DNA from: Acidothermales bacterium
Lineage (GTDB): Bacteria; Actinomycetota; Actinomycetes; Streptosporangiales; WHST01
Direction: 5' to 3'
NCBI GenBank assembly: GCA_017354575.1
Contig: JAFMQP010000118.1
Span: 1 to 9,611 of the forward strand
Length of the DNA: 9,611 nt
Within the stretch, counting starts at the first letter, position 1. Every line of letters begins with the position of its first letter. The notes under the pieces were generated by a model. That model searched no databases, had not been told where the DNA came from, and saw only the letters and a list, made by a program, of their open reading frames with translations. A program made the position numbers and the translations under genes. This document shows positions 6,929-9,611 of this stretch, piece after piece.

Positions 6929-7698
6929 TAGGCGTCCGCAGGGACTCTCCACACGTCGCCGAGATCGTGCTCGACCGCGCCGAGGCGCTGAACGCGCTGT
7001 CCACCGCGATGGCCCGCGAGCTGGCCGCCCGGTGCGGTGAGCTGGCCGCGGACGAGACGGTGCGCGCGGTCGTGCTCAGCTCGGCGAGCGAGAAGGCGTT
7101 CTGCGTCGGCGCCGACCTGAAGGAACGCGACCGCTACACCGACGGCGAGCTGCGCGCGCAGCGCCCGGTCTTCCGTGCGGCGTTCGGCGGCGTGCTGGGG
7201 CTGCCGGTGCCGACGATCGCCGCCGTGCACGGCTACGCGCTGGGCGGCGGTTGCGAGTTCGCGCTGTCCTGCGACCTGGTCGTCGCGGACGAGACCGCGG
7301 TGCTCGGGCTGCCCGAGGTGTCGGTCGGTCTCGTCCCCGGTGGCGGCGGCACCCAGCTGCTCACCCGTCGGCTTGGCTGGTCGCGCGCGGCCGACCTCCT
7401 GTTCACCGCGCGGCGGCTCGGCGTCGACGAGGCGGAGCGGATCGGCCTGGTCGACCGGCGGGTCGCCGCGGGCGACGACCGTAGGGCGGCGCTCGAGCTG
7501 GCGCGGGGGATCGCGGCGAACTCGCCGGTCGGCGTCCGTGCGGCCAAGCGGGCGATGCGGCTCGGGCACGGCGTCGACCTCGCGTCCGCGCTCGAACTGG
7601 AGGACGCCGCCTGGCGCGAGACCGCGTTCTCCCCCGACCGCGCCGAGGGCGTCCGCGCGTTCAACGAGAAGCGCACCCCGCAGTGGCCGGACCGATGA
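6925..7698 (+). CDS. Enoyl-CoA hydratase/isomerase (crotonase) family protein
   Basis: A 257-residue crotonase-fold protein of usual length. This family acts on acyl-CoA thioesters; the hydratases add water to trans-2-enoyl-CoA in fatty acid or branched-chain amino acid breakdown. The oxyanion-hole segments are visible as CVGADLKE (60-67) and HGYALGGGCEF (102-112). Both residues matching the catalytic glutamates of rat mitochondrial hydratase (Glu144 and Glu164) are present: Glu111 in GGGCEF and Glu131 in LGLPEVSVG. PGGGGTQLLTRRLG follows at 138-151, and the C-terminus keeps the family FNEKRTPQW ending. With both glutamates kept, a true hydratase is likelier than an isomerase or hydrolase. 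The PGGGGTQ stretch also occurs in methylglutaconyl-CoA hydratase-like members, so chain-length and substrate preference stay open. Its ATG overlaps the TGA of the PH-domain gene (ATGA) and has only a weak ribosome binding site, which suggests coupling. No other beta-oxidation gene is nearby. Confidence 0.94.
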   Translation: MIGVRRDSPHVAEIVLDRAEALNALSTAMARELAARCGELAADETVRAVVLSSASEKAFCVGADLKERDRYTDGELRAQRPVFRAAFGGVLGLPVPTIAAVHGYALGGGCEFALSCDLVVADETAVLGLPEVSVGLVPGGGGTQLLTRRLGWSRAADLLFTARRLGVDEAERIGLVDRRVAAGDDRRAALELARGIAANSPVGVRAAKRAMRLGHGVDLASALELEDAAWRETAFSPDRAEGVRAFNEKRTPQWPDR

Positions 7699-7700
7699 CC

Positions 7701-7777
7701 GCTGGGGACCCCCACCGTGGTCCTGGCACCGGTCGGGGACCCCACTTGGGGCTATCGCCACAATGGGGGTCCCCAGC
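7701..7777. repeat. Long inverted repeat with an internal third copy, just before the antiporter gene
   Basis: The left arm GCTGGGGACCCCCA (7701-7714) and right arm TGGGGGTCCCCAGC (7764-7777) are perfect reverse complements over 14 bases; extending inward to 7720 and 7758 gives 18 matches of 20. The spacer between the perfect arms is 49 bases and holds a third, related unit, GGGGACCCCAC (7735-7745), in the orientation of the left arm, which can also pair locally as CCCC-ACTT-GGGG (7740-7751). The right arm ends at the base before the antiporter ATG, so in RNA the stem would hide the region where a ribosome must bind. No run of T follows, so a standard intrinsic terminator is unlikely. It may be an RNA control element, a two-way barrier between the hydratase and antiporter genes, a double protein-binding site, or a member of a dispersed palindromic repeat family. 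Confidence 0.7.
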
Positions 7778-9611
7778 ATGACGCCGGTCGCCGTCGTCCT
7801 GGCGGTCATCCTGATCGGCATCGGCGTGGTCGCGCTCACCGCGCTCGCACAGCGGGTGAGGGTCTCCGCGCCGCTGCTGATCGTCGTCGTCGCCGTCGGC
7901 CTGTCGTTCGTGCCGTGGATACCGAACTTCCAGCTCGACCCCGAGGTCGTGCTGTACGTCCTGCTGCCGCCGCTGCTGTACGCCGCCTCGCGCGGCAGCT
8001 CGCTCATCGGCCTCCGGCGCAGCACGCGGCCGATCGGGCTGCTGGCGATCGGGCTGGTGCTCGTCACCGCGCTCGCCGTCGGCGCGGTCACGCACGCCCT
8101 GCTGCCGCGGGCGTCGTGGGCGGCGGCGATCGCGCTCGGTGCCGTCGTGGCGCCGCCGGACGCCGTCGCCGCGACCGCCGTGGCCCGCCGCACCGGCCTG
8201 CCGCGCGGGCTCGTGACGCTGCTCGAGGGCGAGAGCCTGTTCAACGACGCCACCGCGCTGGTGACGCTGCGGGTATGCGTCGCCGCGGCCGTCGCCGGGT
8301 CGTTCTCGCCGGCGATGACGGTGGGCTACTTCGTGCTCGCGGCCGTCGGCGGCGTCGTCATCGGCGTGCTCGCCGGGTACCTGCTCACGCTGGTGCGCCG
8401 GCACATGCGCTCGCCGCTGCTAACCACGGGACTGTCGCTCATCACGCCGTTCGCCGTCTACCTGCTCGCCGAGGAGGCGCGGGCGTCCGGCGTGATCGCC
8501 GTGGTCATGACGGGGCTGCTGCTCGCGCACCGCTCGCCCAGGGACCAGTCGCCCGCCGCGCGGCTCACCGAGGAGAGCTTCTGGGCCACCGTGCAACTGC
8601 TGCTGGAGGGCGCGGTGTTCGCGCTCATCGGGCTGGAGCTCACCGACATCATCGGCGGCGTCACCGAACCGTGGCCGACCATCCTGATCGTGAGCGCCGT
8701 GGTGCTCGGCGTCGTCCTGCTCGTCCGGCCGGCGTGGGTCTTCGGCCTGGTGTACGTCGCCCGGATCGCGCCGTGGACGTACCGCGGCCGGCCCCGGCCC
8801 GGCGGGCTCGCGGTGGTGTCGTGGGCCGGGATGCGCGGCGTCGTCTCGCTCGCCGCGGCGCAGACGCTCCCGTTCGGCCTGCCGCACCGCGACCTGTTCG
8901 TGCTCGTCACGATGGTCGTCATCCTGTTCACGCTCGGCGTGCAGGGAGCGACCCTGCCGACGTTGATCAGGCGCGTCGGCGTGCTCCCGCCCGACCCGCG
9001 GCAGGACGCCCTCGCCGTCGCCCGCGCGCAGCAACGGGCGACCGACGCGGGCAAGCAGCGGCTGGCCGAGATCTGCGACGAGGAGGGCCTGCCGAAGCGG
9101 CTCGTGCAGACGCTGCAGAAGCAGCTCGACCTGCAGGCGTACAGTGCGTGGGAGCAGCTCGGCGACCAGGAGGCCGAGACGCCGACGCAGCTGTACCGCA
9201 GGATGCGGCGTGAGGTCGTGGCCGCGCAGCGCGGCGTGCTGATCGAACTCCGTGACGCCGGCGAGCTGGAGGAGGAGCTGCTGCGTGACCTGCAGCGTCG
9301 GCTCGACCTGGAGGAGTCCCTGTTGCCCGAGCCCGAGTCCACCGAGGACGCCGGTCACCAGGACGTCCTGCCTGAACGCCCGTCCGGGTGCGTACACCTG
9401 AAGCAGGCGCCCACCCGTATCCCCGACGCCGAACCGCGCGAGTGCGAGGGCTGCGTCAAGGAGGGACGCAGCGACTGGGTGCACCTGCGGGTCTGCCTCG
9501 ACTGTCACTACGTCGGCTGCTGCGACTCGTCGCCGCGCAGGCACGCCAGCCTGCACTTCGGCGAGTCCGAGCACCCGGTGATGGGCTCGGCGGAGCGCGG
9601 CGAGCACTGGC
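7778..9611 (+). CDS. Na+/H+ antiporter (CPA1/NhaP type) with C-terminal UBP-type zinc finger, 3' end cut
   Basis: The frame is open from the ATG at 7778 to the window end: 611 codons with no stop. Residues 1 to about 403 form a hydrophobic, multi-helix cation:proton antiporter domain. It shows LPPLLYAAS (63-71), VVAPPDAVAATAVARR (123-138), GESLFNDATALV (151-162) with the Asn156-Asp157 pair, and WAGMRGVVSLAAAQT (349-363), all marks of CPA1 exchangers that trade Na+ or K+ for H+ across the cell membrane. Residues 405-520 are a charged helical cytoplasmic tail. From Cys538 onward a zf-UBP module follows: CVH (538-540), CEGC (556-559), CLDC (573-576), GCCDSSP (580-586) and spaced histidines 589, 593 and 599. 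It runs to the edge, so the end of the finger is unseen. An in-frame ATG at 7763 would add MGVPS; I prefer 7778 because the first helix begins there. Transported ion and the role of the finger are unknown. Confidence 0.93.
   Translation, partial: MTPVAVVLAVILIGIGVVALTALAQRVRVSAPLLIVVVAVGLSFVPWIPNFQLDPEVVLYVLLPPLLYAASRGSSLIGLRRSTRPIGLLAIGLVLVTALAVGAVTHALLPRASWAAAIALGAVVAPPDAVAATAVARRTGLPRGLVTLLEGESLFNDATALVTLRVCVAAAVAGSFSPAMTVGYFVLAAVGGVVIGVLAGYLLTLVRRHMRSPLLTTGLSLITPFAVYLLAEEARASGVIAVVMTGLLLAHRSPRDQSPAARLTEESFWATVQLLLEGAVFALIGLELTDIIGGVTEPWPTILIVSAVVLGVVLLVRPAWVFGLVYVARIAPWTYRGRPRPGGLAVVSWAGMRGVVSLAAAQTLPFGLPHRDLFVLVTMVVILFTLGVQGATLPTLIRRVGVLPPDPRQDALAVARAQQRATDAGKQRLAEICDEEGLPKRLVQTLQKQLDLQAYSAWEQLGDQEAETPTQLYRRMRREVVAAQRGVLIELRDAGELEEELLRDLQRRLDLEESLLPEPESTEDAGHQDVLPERPSGCVHLKQAPTRIPDAEPRECEGCVKEGRSDWVHLRVCLDCHYVGCCDSSPRRHASLHFGESEHPVMGSAERGEHW

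Noticed and set aside
4797..6952. Long minus-strand frames opposite the end of ppc, birA and the PH-domain gene.
   Set aside because: Their products are Arg/Ser/Pro-rich with no recognisable motif, and the plus-strand genes have clear domains over the same bases.
7763..7765. Upstream in-frame ATG as start of the antiporter.
   Set aside because: It would add MGVPS, encoded by the right arm of the inverted repeat, before a helix that starts naturally at the ATG at 7778. It cannot be excluded if the transcript is leaderless.
7701..7777. The inverted repeat as insertion-sequence ends or a mobile element.
   Set aside because: The whole unit is 77 bases, carries no transposase, and shows no target-site duplication at its borders. 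A palindromic repeat or RNA element fits better.
7717..9213. A 498-codon plus-strand frame over the antiporter region.
   Set aside because: It is a shifted frame of the antiporter. The frame from 7778 gives hydrophobic helices and CPA1 motifs, while this one gives Arg/Ala-rich sequence without motifs.
8420..9607. Minus-strand frame opposite the antiporter tail.
   Set aside because: The product is rich in Arg, Gln, His and Asp with no known domain, and it lies opposite the well-supported antiporter and zinc-finger sequence.

Overview
The window is very GC-rich, with gene starts, operon overlaps and protein families typical of a high-GC Gram-positive actinomycete (Actinomycetota). I cannot fix the genus from sequence alone. 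It holds eight protein-coding genes, two of them cut by the window edges, packed tightly with no gene-free stretch longer than about 200 bases. I see no tRNA, rRNA, CRISPR array, transposase or prophage gene.

Left third, minus strand (about 1-2735): a three-gene unit read leftwards. It encodes a small [2Fe-2S] ferredoxin-like subunit, a large molybdopterin-binding hydroxylase subunit of the isoquinoline 1-oxidoreductase / nicotinate dehydrogenase type, and the beginning of a carboxymuconolactone-decarboxylase (AhpD-like) family protein. The genes overlap by 4 and 1 bases and each has a good ribosome binding site. No FAD subunit lies between them, so this is the two-subunit, FAD-less kind of molybdenum hydroxylase; its substrate is unknown. 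Its probable promoter carries a palindrome across the predicted transcription start that closely resembles LacI/PurR-family operators, suggesting induction by a small molecule.

Middle, plus strand (2932-6323): a complete phosphoenolpyruvate carboxylase gene (ppc), probably translated from a leaderless mRNA beginning at its GTG. It overlaps by 4 bases a gene for a biotin-protein ligase (birA) that lacks the DNA-binding domain. The pair joins biotin-independent anaplerotic carboxylation with the enzyme that activates biotin-dependent carboxylases.

Right third, plus strand (6389-9611): a small two-helix membrane protein with a bacterial PH domain overlaps by 4 bases an enoyl-CoA hydratase/isomerase gene. 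A 79-base gap then holds a long inverted repeat (14 perfect base pairs, 18 of 20 when extended) ending directly before the next start codon. The last gene, cut by the window end, encodes a CPA1-type Na+/H+ antiporter with a long helical cytoplasmic tail and, at its C-terminus, a UBP-type zinc finger, a fold best known from eukaryotic ubiquitin-binding proteins.

The most interesting items are the antiporter-zinc finger fusion, the inverted repeat in front of it, and the LacI-like operator at the molybdenum hydroxylase promoter.
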